NCBI GenBank assembly: GCA_001769385.1
Contig: MEPB01000062.1
Span: 1-61,373 of the forward strand
Source of the DNA: Bacteroidetes bacterium RIFCSPLOWO2_12_FULL_35_15
GTDB taxonomy: Bacteria; Bacteroidota; Bacteroidia; 2-12-FULL-35-15
Direction: 5' to 3'
DNA: 61,373 nucleotides
The notes under the pieces were generated by a model. That model had not been told where the DNA came from and searched no databases. It worked only from the letters and a program-made list of their open reading frames with translations. How positions within the stretch are numbered: the first letter of the stretch is position 1; each line of letters opens with the position of its first letter. The position numbers were made by a program, and so were the translations under genes. This document shows positions 7,781 through 14,435 of this stretch, piece after piece.

Positions 7781-8647
7781 TTACTTTTTTATGATCACTA
7801 AATATTTTGATTTACTCCAGAACTTAGCAGGGTTGGTAATTACTAAATTTTTAACCTTTCCCTTATTTGAAATATCCATATCCAATGTATAAGAATCAGA
7901 TGGGTGATTCGTAATAATTTTAATATCATCACCATTGACCGGAATAGTACTGATTTTCGTAAAATCAATCAGCGTGAAAAGGCTATTATCAAAATTTTCA
8001 CCAAGCGTTGAAGTTCTGCCTATGCCTAATAGTCCGCCTTTAAGATCAATTATTTTTTCATCTCTCAACTCCTTTGCTTCCCCGATCTTGTAATAAACAG
8101 AATGTAAACTGGTAGCCTGATAATTTATTATTATTGATTCAATATAATTTTGTTCCGTAAGTGAATCAACAGTAGTAACCAATTTTGTAACCTTCGCATT
8201 AAGAGCATCTAGTTTTAGATTTAATTCACATAATTCATAATCTTTTTGAGACAGTTGAATTGTTAATGTTGCAATTGTTTTTTCAAGAAGTGCATTTTTG
8301 TGTTTTGAGTTACTTATTCTTTTTTTGAGTTCATCAAGCTCTTTACGATTTCTTTCCATCAAGTTATTGATTGCAGTAATCTCTGCATTAATGTGTTCTT
8401 TTTTAGTGCCTTTAAATTCACCGTGAAAATTGTCGGTATTTAAAGAAATGATTTGTTGCTTGGCAGCAACAGAATCCAAGGTTGCCTCTACTTCATTGAA
8501 ACTTGAAATGAAATAGTAAAGAGATGAATCACGTTCACTGATAACTGAAGAAAGTGAATCATTTTTCAAATCTGCTTTATCAGGTCCCGATTGTTTACAA
8601 GCTGACATTGATAATAATGCTATTGCAATAAAAATTGAGTTTTTCAT
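7781..8647 (-). CDS. Coiled-coil lipoprotein
   Basis: A 288-aa protein with a lipoprotein signal (lipobox MSAC, Cys about residue 17). A long coiled coil covers about residues 70-165 (IERNRKELDELKKRI-type heptads), and a C-terminal globular domain of about 110 residues follows, containing KGGLLGIGRTSTLGENFD and KISTIPVNG. It resembles Bacteroidota lipoproteins of unknown role that share this coiled coil plus C-terminal domain. It is first in a two-gene operon with the DUF6600 protein under promoter copy 2. Confidence 0.7.
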   Translation of the reverse strand: MKNSIFIAIALLSMSACKQSGPDKADLKNDSLSSVISERDSSLYYFISSFNEVEATLDSVAAKQQIISLNTDNFHGEFKGTKKEHINAEITAINNLMERNRKELDELKKRISNSKHKNALLEKTIATLTIQLSQKDYELCELNLKLDALNAKVTKLVTTVDSLTEQNYIESIIINYQATSLHSVYYKIGEAKELRDEKIIDLKGGLLGIGRTSTLGENFDNSLFTLIDFTKISTIPVNGDDIKIITNHPSDSYTLDMDISNKGKVKNLVITNPAKFWSKSKYLVIIKK

Positions 8648-8693
8648 TTTTGATGTTTTTTTAATTAATGATTAAAATTTTATTTGATGGGTA

Positions 8694-8762
8694 CAAAGTA
8701 GAGGGTATTTGGAATGGCACGTGTTACACAACTTTTAAATTATGTTACATCATTCACACATT
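8694..8762 (-). promoter_or_regulatory. Shared stress promoter element, copy 2 (lipoprotein-DUF6600 operon)
   Basis: Minus strand: GTGTGAATGATGTAAC, 15 bp, TGTAAC, 25 bp, TTTG (context CTACTTTG, close to the TAnnTTTG -7 box). The TTTG lies 47 bp from the lipoprotein start. Confidence 0.8.
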
Positions 8763-8882
8763 AAGCAAAATGAAAAATACCTGATACTCCGGGTCAGCAT
8801 GAAAACTAAATTCAATTTTACTTTTGAATAGTCATACTATGAAAGGTTGAGAATAATAATTGATTTAGATTTTCAAAAAACT

Positions 8883-8913
8883 AAACCACTCTGCACTGAA
8901 AGTGCAGAGGTTT
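8883..8913. terminator. Strong hairpin, possible terminator
   Basis: CTCTGCACT, loop GAA, AGTGCAGAG, extended by AAACC/GGTTT with one bulge. On the minus strand it is followed by TTTAGTTTTTTG, so it may end transcription from 9123-10292. It could also be a REP-type repeat. Confidence 0.5.
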
Positions 8914-8957
8914 AAATTAAAAGAATGAAATTCTTTTTAACAAATGCTAAAATTACA

Positions 8958-9029
8958 CGTCATTGCGAAGGAGGTACGAAGAAGCAATCTCATTAATAGA
9001 TTGAGATTGCTTCGTTCCTCGCAATGACG
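8958..9029. repeat. REP/MITE-like palindrome
   Basis: CGTCATTGCGA...AGCAATCTCA (8958-8992) pairs with TGAGATTGCTTCGTTCCTCGCAATGACG (up to 9029, quoted as two arms with a few bulges) around a short loop. Palindromes beginning CGTCATTGCGA are common dispersed repeats in bacteria. Nothing else is visible in the 475-bp gap apart from promoter copy 2 and the hairpin at 8883. Confidence 0.75.
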
Positions 9030-9122
9030 GTAAATTTAATATTTGTAGAATCCTTCTTTGAAGGACTTGCACTGAATTGCATAGTTTTGAACTAATGAAC
9101 TGAAACAATAAAAATTAGACGA

Positions 9123-10292
9123 TCAGTAATCAATTAGTTTTAAACGATGAAGCAATTTTTTTTCTGCTTTTAAAACAGAGAAACTATATCCAACATAGGC
9201 CATGAATTTACCATAACTAGCATCAAAAGTTGAATTCTTTTTTCCTGTAAATAAAAAATAATCAAACATCCCCATGGCGCCAAAAAAATATCTTCCATTA
9301 TCATATCCTACTCCAAGCCTCACATGCAACTTTCCTGCCCCACCAATCAAGTGCCGAAAAGTAGAATTATCATCCCGTTCATAAATTAAATATTCGCCAC
9401 CAATACCTTGAACAAGTGAAGCTGTAACATAACACTTTTTTAAAAATACTTGTGTATAAATATATCCAAGATTCAATCCAAAATTTTGTGTATGGCCCTT
9501 CCGGATAAATGAAAGAGAATCGAAACTATTTCTGAAAGGAGAGGTAACCAAAGATGGACTGCTATTAACATCAAAATAAGAATAGTACACCCCTAACAGA
9601 AGCGAACCTGCACTTTTTTTCTGTTGCTCCACAAAAGAAAATGAATTTCCGTAGGAAAATTTTTTATGATTAACAATATAATAACTACTCACCCCCAGGT
9701 TGAATGAATTTACATCTGCTCGGATCGCATAAGGTTTATCACTTAAATAATTGCTGTATGATCTTGAATTCTTAATATAAAATCCGCTATAATATTGCAC
9801 AAACATATCAGTAGTAAACTTTCTGCCATAAAGATTAAGCTGGTAGTCCTGAAACTTTGTTTTACCTTTAATATCAGAAGCGCCACCAAATACTTTAACT
9901 CCGGTATTGAAAATAAAACTTGCCCATCTCGAGCTTACACTTATTCCCAAACTATATTGGAGATTTGGTGCAAAGGTTAATTTGTTTCCACTCTTCGAAT
10001 CAATTAAACTGAATTTTAAAAAGCGGGTAGAAAGGGGTACTGTGATTACAAATCTCTTATAATAAGATTTAATATAAGCAGTATCATAATTAACAGTTCG
10101 TTCCTGAGTAATTTTATAAGCAATACTACGATGGATCCACATCCATTTTTGCCTGAAAGTTTTGTGAGGAATATCCCAGATCGTTTTAACGGAAGTGTTT
10201 TTAGTTACTGCAGAAGAGTCTTGTGCAGTACATTTTAATGATGAAATGAACATCATACAAATAAATGCGTTCAAAAGAATTTTTGTTTTCAT
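9123..10292 (-). CDS. DUF4421 family outer-membrane protein
   Basis: A 389-aa protein with an N-terminal signal peptide (cleavage near CTAQ) and a body of alternating beta strands ending in an aromatic-rich strand. KLTFAPNLQYSLGISVSSRWASF, FQDYQLNLYGRKFTTDMFVQYYSGFY and related stretches (shortened here) match the DUF4421 layout, a Bacteroidota outer-membrane barrel of unknown role. It starts 12 bp after a strong hairpin (10304-10337) that follows the lmo0937-like gene, so it may be a read-through or hairpin-controlled last gene of the csbD operon. Confidence 0.72.
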   Translation of the reverse strand: MKTKILLNAFICMMFISSLKCTAQDSSAVTKNTSVKTIWDIPHKTFRQKWMWIHRSIAYKITQERTVNYDTAYIKSYYKRFVITVPLSTRFLKFSLIDSKSGNKLTFAPNLQYSLGISVSSRWASFIFNTGVKVFGGASDIKGKTKFQDYQLNLYGRKFTTDMFVQYYSGFYIKNSRSYSNYLSDKPYAIRADVNSFNLGVSSYYIVNHKKFSYGNSFSFVEQQKKSAGSLLLGVYYSYFDVNSSPSLVTSPFRNSFDSLSFIRKGHTQNFGLNLGYIYTQVFLKKCYVTASLVQGIGGEYLIYERDDNSTFRHLIGGAGKLHVRLGVGYDNGRYFFGAMGMFDYFLFTGKKNSTFDASYGKFMAYVGYSFSVLKAEKKLLHRLKLIDY

Positions 10293-10303
10293 TTATTTGT
10301 AAA

Positions 10304-10337
10304 CGATGTGTTGAAGGAATTACCCTACAACACATCG
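10304..10337. terminator. Perfect 10-bp hairpin between the lmo0937-like and DUF4421 genes
   Basis: CGATGTGTTG and CAACACATCG, 14-base loop with extra GG/CC pairs possible. On the minus strand the hairpin is followed by TTTACAAATAA and then the ATG at 10292. The T tract is short, so it may be a weak terminator, an mRNA stabiliser for the upstream cistrons, or a structure affecting translation of the next gene. Confidence 0.55.
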
Positions 10338-10347
10338 AATTATTTTA

Positions 10348-10503
10348 TTACACTGCTTTATTACCACTAATAACTCTTAATAACACTGCAATGATGGCGA
10401 TAACAAGAAGAATATGAATAATCCCCCCAGAATGAAAGCCTAAAAATCCGATTGCCCAAACAATAACTAATATTACTGCGATAGCATAAAGTAAATTTCC
10501 CAT
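10348..10503 (-). CDS. lmo0937-family small membrane protein
   Basis: A 51-aa ORF with the sequence pattern of the lmo0937 family: MGNLLYAIAVILVIVWAIGF, then HSGGIIHILLVIAIIAVLLRVI. It has two transmembrane helices separated by a Gly-rich turn. These proteins accompany stress genes in many bacteria, and their function is unknown. It is 36 bp after the hydrophilin gene and ends the main part of the csbD operon. A decayed copy of its 5' end is seen at about 11504-11520. Confidence 0.85.
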   Translation of the reverse strand: MGNLLYAIAVILVIVWAIGFLGFHSGGIIHILLVIAIIAVLLRVISGNKAV

Positions 10504-10539
10504 GTTTTTTTGTTTTAAGGTTTGCTATTAATTATTTAA

Positions 10540-10764
10540 CTATTTTTCTTTTTTAGTTTTATCAGATTCGGTGTCTATTCCTGTTCTATCCGGATCAGTC
10601 TCTCTTCCGGGTTTATCGAATTTATTTGCACCTTTACTTTTTTCTGTGTGATCAGAACTTTTATCGGTACCCGTTTTATCTGCATCGTTATCTGCTCCTG
10701 ATTTATCAGAGCCACCAGTTATTTTTTTATCCGAACTGCTGTTTTTCTTATGTGCGTTTTCCAT
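10540..10764 (-). CDS. Hydrophilin-like disordered protein
   Basis: A 74-aa, extremely hydrophilic protein without hydrophobic core residues. It has repeats of the form D-x-D-x-T-G-x-D (ADNDADKTGTD, ETDPDRTGIDTESDKT). It is a paralogue of the 87-aa protein at 38788-39051, which shares the TGTDNDADKT and GIDT-ADKTKKEK blocks. Composition resembles desiccation- or osmotic-stress hydrophilins, and the Asp-rich repeats could bind cations. It is co-transcribed with lmo0937-like and lipoprotein genes. Confidence 0.7.
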   Translation of the reverse strand: MENAHKKNSSSDKKITGGSDKSGADNDADKTGTDKSSDHTEKSKGANKFDKPGRETDPDRTGIDTESDKTKKEK

Positions 10765-10817
10765 TTTGTTTATTTTTCAGAATTTTCAGACACATTAAAT
10801 ATAATTTTTTAACTTTT

Positions 10818-10994
10818 TTATTTATTGTGCTTGCCTTTAGATTTTCCCGGATTTGTGCTGTTGGGGTGGTGTGGATTATTTGGGTTTTTGTACCATCCTT
10901 TATGTTTTCCGTTGTCCTTGCTAACAAATACCAAACAAGAGGATAGGTTAAGCAAAAGTCCGATGCATACTACTGATATCGCAAGTGTTTTCAT
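10818..10994 (-). CDS. Small basic lipoprotein
   Basis: I start at MKTLAISVVC (10994), which gives a standard lipoprotein signal (lipobox LSSC) and a 58-aa precursor. The ORF from 11033 adds 13 unlikely residues and overlaps the preceding gene. The mature part is short, rich in Lys, His, Asn and Pro (KHKGWYKNPNNPHHPN), and probably unstructured. Its position between a TPR-like gene and the hydrophilin gene suggests an envelope-stress role, but no function can be assigned. Confidence 0.65.
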   Translation of the reverse strand: MKTLAISVVCIGLLLNLSSCLVFVSKDNGKHKGWYKNPNNPHHPNSTNPGKSKGKHNK

Positions 10995-11029
10995 TTTATT
11001 TATTTTTATATAGTTTGTAAAATAAGTTT

Positions 11030-11464
11030 TCACTGCATTAATTCCAATTTGCTGTTTTCTTTCAATTCTTCAATAATCGTTTCAAGTTCATCTATTTTCA
11101 TTTTCCTTTCTAAGCGATCTTTTTCAGCAGGTTGTTGTGCTTTCCAATATAAAATTTGCAAGGCATTTTCATATTGCCTCAGGCTGTCTTGGGGCTGTTT
11201 TAATTTATTAAATATTTCAGCTTGAGCCCATAACAAATTCGTAAGCAGGCGCCCTTGTTCAAGGTCAAGAACGCCTTTTTTTAAAATCTCTGAAAGTTTA
11301 TTTTTAGAAAGTTTACTTGAATTAATGCCAAAGGAATCCTGTATGGTGCTTTGAATAATGCTTAAGGCACTTTTCAATTTGGTCATTTCAGTAATACCGA
11401 ATACTTCACCAAATGCATTAGTTGATTTTTCAATGAGCATTAAAATTAAATCCCTGTTTTTCAT
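11030..11464 (-). CDS. TPR-like helical protein, copy B
   Basis: A 144-aa helical protein. The N-terminus MKNRDLILMLIEKSTNAFGE and the C-terminal tetratricopeptide-like segment (LLWAQAEIFNKLKQPQDSLR, YENALQILYWKAQQ) resemble the architecture of DUF6483-type proteins, but this link is tentative. It is about 80% identical by eye to the gene at 11810-12244, so the pair arose by tandem duplication. The two differ mostly near residues 50-65 and in the last 20 residues. Confidence 0.65.
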   Translation of the reverse strand: MKNRDLILMLIEKSTNAFGEVFGITEMTKLKSALSIIQSTIQDSFGINSSKLSKNKLSEILKKGVLDLEQGRLLTNLLWAQAEIFNKLKQPQDSLRQYENALQILYWKAQQPAEKDRLERKMKIDELETIIEELKENSKLELMQ

Positions 11465-11809
11465 CTTCAGAACGTTATTTATAATTTTTAATCAGATTTA
11501 AAACATAAAGTAAGTTTCCAATCATTTTTGTTTTAATTTTTTATTTTACTGATTCGATATCTATTCTTGTTCCATCAAGGTTAATCTGTCTTCGGTGTTA
11601 CTTTATTTTTTCAATAGCATGAAATATTAAAATCAAGTTTTCATGAATGAGTATTCAAACATTAAATTTCCATTAAATATTGTTTGATAAATATGCTCTT
11701 GGTCAAACAAATCAATAATCTTTATCAAAAGAAGGGCAGAAGTCTTTTTTTCTATTACAACTATAAAGTATTTCACATGATGTTATTTCGAAAATAATAA
11801 ATAACATTT
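11465..11809. pseudogene. Decayed remnant of a duplicated lmo0937-hydrophilin segment
   Basis: This 345-bp gap holds sequence related to 10491-10615. AAGTAAGTTTCCAATCAT matches the lmo0937-like start region, and ACTGATTCGATATCTATTC with TTGTTCCATCAAGGTTAATC matches the hydrophilin 3' part. No open frame survives. It shows that the duplication included the TPR-like, hydrophilin and lmo0937-like genes and that one copy of the small genes was lost. The right part (about 11620-11800) shows nothing recognisable. Confidence 0.6.
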
Positions 11810-12244
11810 TTAATCCTCTAACTTAATTTTGTCAGCTTTTTTTAATGTTGCAATTATGTCCTCCAATTCATCAATTTTATTTTTTCTTTCTAATCGTCCT
11901 TTTTCAGTAGGTTGTTGTGCTTTCCAATGTAAGATTTGCAGCGCATTTTCATATTGTGTTAAGCTTTCATGAGGCTGTTTTAATTTATTAAATATTTCAG
12001 CCTGCGCCCATAATAAATTGGTGAGTAATCGCCCCTGCTCAAGTTCAATGTCGCCTTTTTCTAAAATCCCGGAAAGTTTATTTGTAGAAAGTTTACATGT
12101 ATTAATACCAAAAGAATCTTGTATGGTACTTTGAATAATGCTCAAGGCACTTTTTAATTTGGTCATTTCGGTAATTCCGAATACTTCACCAAATGCGTTA
12201 GTAGATTTCTCGATTAACATTAAAATTAAATCCCTGTTTTTCAT
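11810..12244 (-). CDS. TPR-like helical protein, copy A
   Basis: A 144-aa paralogue of 11030-11464 with the same start (MKNRDLILMLIEKSTNAFGE) and the same TPR-like pattern (LKQPHESLTQYENALQIL). It sits 38 bp after a barrel gene within the csbD operon. Soluble and alpha-helical, with no signal peptide. Function is unknown; protein-protein contacts are the usual role of TPR-like repeats. Confidence 0.65.
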   Translation of the reverse strand: MKNRDLILMLIEKSTNAFGEVFGITEMTKLKSALSIIQSTIQDSFGINTCKLSTNKLSGILEKGDIELEQGRLLTNLLWAQAEIFNKLKQPHESLTQYENALQILHWKAQQPTEKGRLERKNKIDELEDIIATLKKADKIKLED

Positions 12245-12282
12245 TGTCAGAATGTTTTATTTCTTATTTGTTTGTACTGATT

Positions 12283-12867
12283 TTAAAAATGCATCGCTAA
12301 TCCGAATGTGGATACACCGGTTGACAGATCAAGAAATAATCCCGCTTTTTGATTTAAGTGATACTCTGCTCCGATGTGTGCATCCAGATACAATGGGCTA
12401 GCGCTCTGATATACATAATGATCTCCATAATAATCGGCATCCCAAACCACATTTCTGAATACAAAACCAACTGAACCAGCTGCATAAAAATCCCATTTAG
12501 GGTTAGCATGAAATAACTGATCAAAGTAATATGTACCTTTTACTCCAACAGGAACAGCAGTTACACGGTAAGAATATTGGCGATAATAATAAGGATCCCC
12601 ACTCGGTTTATTCGGATTAACCCAATAATAGGAGTTGTGATACGAATAGATTCCGACAAATGGAGCCAGTGTAAAATTTCTGGCTACATTAAATTCATAA
12701 TTTAAGGTTCCTACAGGCAAAGAATGACCTACATATCCGTAATAACCAATGCCGGCACCCAGATTTAATGTATTTCCGAATTTTTCAGAAACGGGACTAT
12801 CCTGAGCATTACTATTCATAGTTAATGCTGTTAAGGAAACGATTGAGATAAAGATTAGCTTTTTCAT
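12283..12867 (-). CDS. Outer-membrane beta-barrel protein
   Basis: A 194-aa protein with a signal peptide (cleavage near SNAQ) and alternating aromatic/glycine strands (LNLGAGIGYYGYVGHSLPVG, WDFYAAGSVGFVFRNVV) ending in FGLAMHF, whose terminal Phe is typical of Bam-recognised barrels. It probably forms an eight-strand barrel in the outer membrane. It is 47 bp after the PorT-like gene in the csbD operon. There is no specific transport signature. Confidence 0.75.
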   Translation of the reverse strand: MKKLIFISIVSLTALTMNSNAQDSPVSEKFGNTLNLGAGIGYYGYVGHSLPVGTLNYEFNVARNFTLAPFVGIYSYHNSYYWVNPNKPSGDPYYYRQYSYRVTAVPVGVKGTYYFDQLFHANPKWDFYAAGSVGFVFRNVVWDADYYGDHYVYQSASPLYLDAHIGAEYHLNQKAGLFLDLSTGVSTFGLAMHF

Positions 12868-12914
12868 GATTGATAGTTTTTATCTTCTCTATTTAAAATA
12901 AATTGAGAAAGGGT

Positions 12915-13559
12915 TTATTTATATAATTTATATCCAAGAGTGGCTTGGTACCAAACATTTTTATAACGTGGTGTAACAGATGTTCCATCTCCATTATTGT
13001 TCAGGACATCCCAGCCCAATCTTGCTCCAAGTGTAATATGTCTCAAATTAATATCGAATCCACCAACAACACCGAAAATATTTTTGCGAATATTATCATT
13101 CTGAAATTCTTGTTCTTGCGCAATACTTGTTGTTGCATTAGCAAATACATCACGTTGATTTAACAAATAAGAATATTGGGGTCCTGCAACAAGTGTAAAA
13201 AATTCACTCGGTTTAAAAGCTAATTGCAACGGAATATCAAGATAAGTAGTCGTTCTGGTAAAATCATATGTACCACCAAGTATTATCCCATTTGCTTTAA
13301 ACCCTTTTTGTGAGATCAGCAATTCAGGTTGAATTCCGAAATATTTTCCGATTGGAATTGCCATAAACATACCTGCGGCTAAACCGAATTTCGGATCAGC
13401 ATCAAACTTTTCACCCTGGGCATCATAAACATTTGAATAATTAAAACCTGCCTTCAGTCCGATTTGAAATTTTTCACGATTATCTGTTTCATTTTCCTGC
13501 GCGATACCGATACTTGTTATTAACACAAATAATGCAGCAATTATGGCTAACTTTTTCAT
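12915..13559 (-). CDS. PorT-family outer-membrane beta-barrel protein
   Basis: A 214-aa protein with a signal peptide (cleavage near IAQE). The barrel pattern is that of the Bacteroidota PorT-like / OMP_b-brl_2 family (FQIGLKAGFNYSNVYDAQG, GLAAGMFMAIPIGKYFGIQP, PELLISQKGFK). The family name comes from PorT of the T9SS, but most members are not secretion components. This one sits with stress genes, so a role in envelope integrity is more likely. Confidence 0.8.
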   Translation of the reverse strand: MKKLAIIAALFVLITSIGIAQENETDNREKFQIGLKAGFNYSNVYDAQGEKFDADPKFGLAAGMFMAIPIGKYFGIQPELLISQKGFKANGIILGGTYDFTRTTTYLDIPLQLAFKPSEFFTLVAGPQYSYLLNQRDVFANATTSIAQEQEFQNDNIRKNIFGVVGGFDINLRHITLGARLGWDVLNNNGDGTSVTPRYKNVWYQATLGYKLYK

Positions 13560-13593
13560 AAATTTTTTTTTAATTTTTAATTAAAAGAGATGT

Positions 13594-14031
13594 TTACTTT
13601 TTACTACTTGTTAAATCGTTTAATGAATTCCCTAAATCATTCATCTCTGCATTAAATTCAGTTTTGAATGTTTCCCATTTATCTTTTCCCTCCGCTTTAT
13701 AATCATCCATACGTTTTTTCAAATCCGTATTTTTTTGTTCTAATAAAGCAATTTTCATTTTGTACTCCGCTTTGATCTCTTTTTTTTCTTTTTCAATTCT
13801 TGCATCAAAATCAGCAATACTCTTTTCGTTTGTAGCAATTCTTTCTTCCGATTCTTTTCTGAATTTTTCAACATCAGCAGCATAATCCTCCTGCGCTTTG
13901 TTTAAATCTTCGTTAGCTTGTTCAACATTATCTTCTGCATTTTCCACTTTTTGAGCGGGAGTGCTGCAATTTGTTAAGAGTGTTCCTGCTACAAACGCTG
14001 TAAGAGCAAGGCTAAAAATTGATTTTCTCAT
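13594..14031 (-). CDS. sll1863-like coiled-coil stress lipoprotein
   Basis: A 145-aa lipoprotein (lipobox LTNC) that is almost entirely a charged coiled coil. The C-terminal part (LKKRMDDYKAEGKDKWETFK, then EFNAEMNDLGNSLNDL) matches the sll1863-type stress-response family. A related lipoprotein is encoded at 23524-24045. It probably spans part of the periplasm from a lipid anchor. Second gene of the csbD operon, 38 bp after csbD. Confidence 0.75.
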   Translation of the reverse strand: MRKSIFSLALTAFVAGTLLTNCSTPAQKVENAEDNVEQANEDLNKAQEDYAADVEKFRKESEERIATNEKSIADFDARIEKEKKEIKAEYKMKIALLEQKNTDLKKRMDDYKAEGKDKWETFKTEFNAEMNDLGNSLNDLTSSKK

Positions 14032-14069
14032 ATTGTCTTTATTGTTTTATTAATTAATAATTAATTCGT

Positions 14070-14258
14070 TTATAATGAAGCAATAAGCTTTTGTATTTCT
14101 TCTTTTGTTTTCCCAAGTTTTATTTGGAGCCGGCCTAACATTTCATCCTGTTTACCTTCTATTAATAATACATCACTATCAGTGAGCATGGCGAATTTTT
14201 GTTTTAGTTTTCCTTTGGTTTCATTCCAGTTACCTTCTAATTCAGTTAGATTTTTCAT
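14070..14258 (-). CDS. CsbD-family general stress protein
   Basis: A 62-aa protein with the CsbD pattern: LEGNWNETKGKLKQKFAMLT, then DSDVLLIEGKQDEMLGRLQI and a final helix KTKEEIQKLI. CsbD proteins are abundant general-stress proteins of unknown mechanism. This is the first gene of a long operon continuing to about 10348 or 9123, preceded by promoter copy 3 with the TTTG 40 bp from the start codon. Confidence 0.9.
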   Translation of the reverse strand: MKNLTELEGNWNETKGKLKQKFAMLTDSDVLLIEGKQDEMLGRLQIKLGKTKEEIQKLIASL

Positions 14259-14297
14259 GATATTTTTTTATTTAAGTGTGAAGTAATTTCCACAGAA

Positions 14298-14367
14298 CAA
14301 AGGTCAGCCCATTTAAAACCTAATGTGTTACAGAACTTTACTAATAAGTTACATCATTCACACATTT
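14298..14367 (-). promoter_or_regulatory. Shared stress promoter element, copy 3 (csbD operon)
   Basis: Minus strand: GTGTGAATGATGTAAC, 15 bp, TGTAAC, 25 bp, TTTG. This is the consensus form, 40 bp before csbD. Confidence 0.85.
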
Positions 14368-14385
14368 ATTAGTTTGTATTTAATA

Positions 14386-14415
14386 AAAAAGCGCCATCCT
14401 TAAAAAGAATGACGC
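14386..14415 (-). terminator. Terminator of the T9SS trio operon
   Basis: On the minus strand GCGTCATTCTT and AAGGATGGCGC pair at 9 of 11 positions and are followed by TTTTTTATT. It lies 20 bp after the PorE-like gene and just upstream of promoter copy 3. Confidence 0.75.
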
Positions 14416-14435
14416 ATAAAATAAATTAAAGAAAT

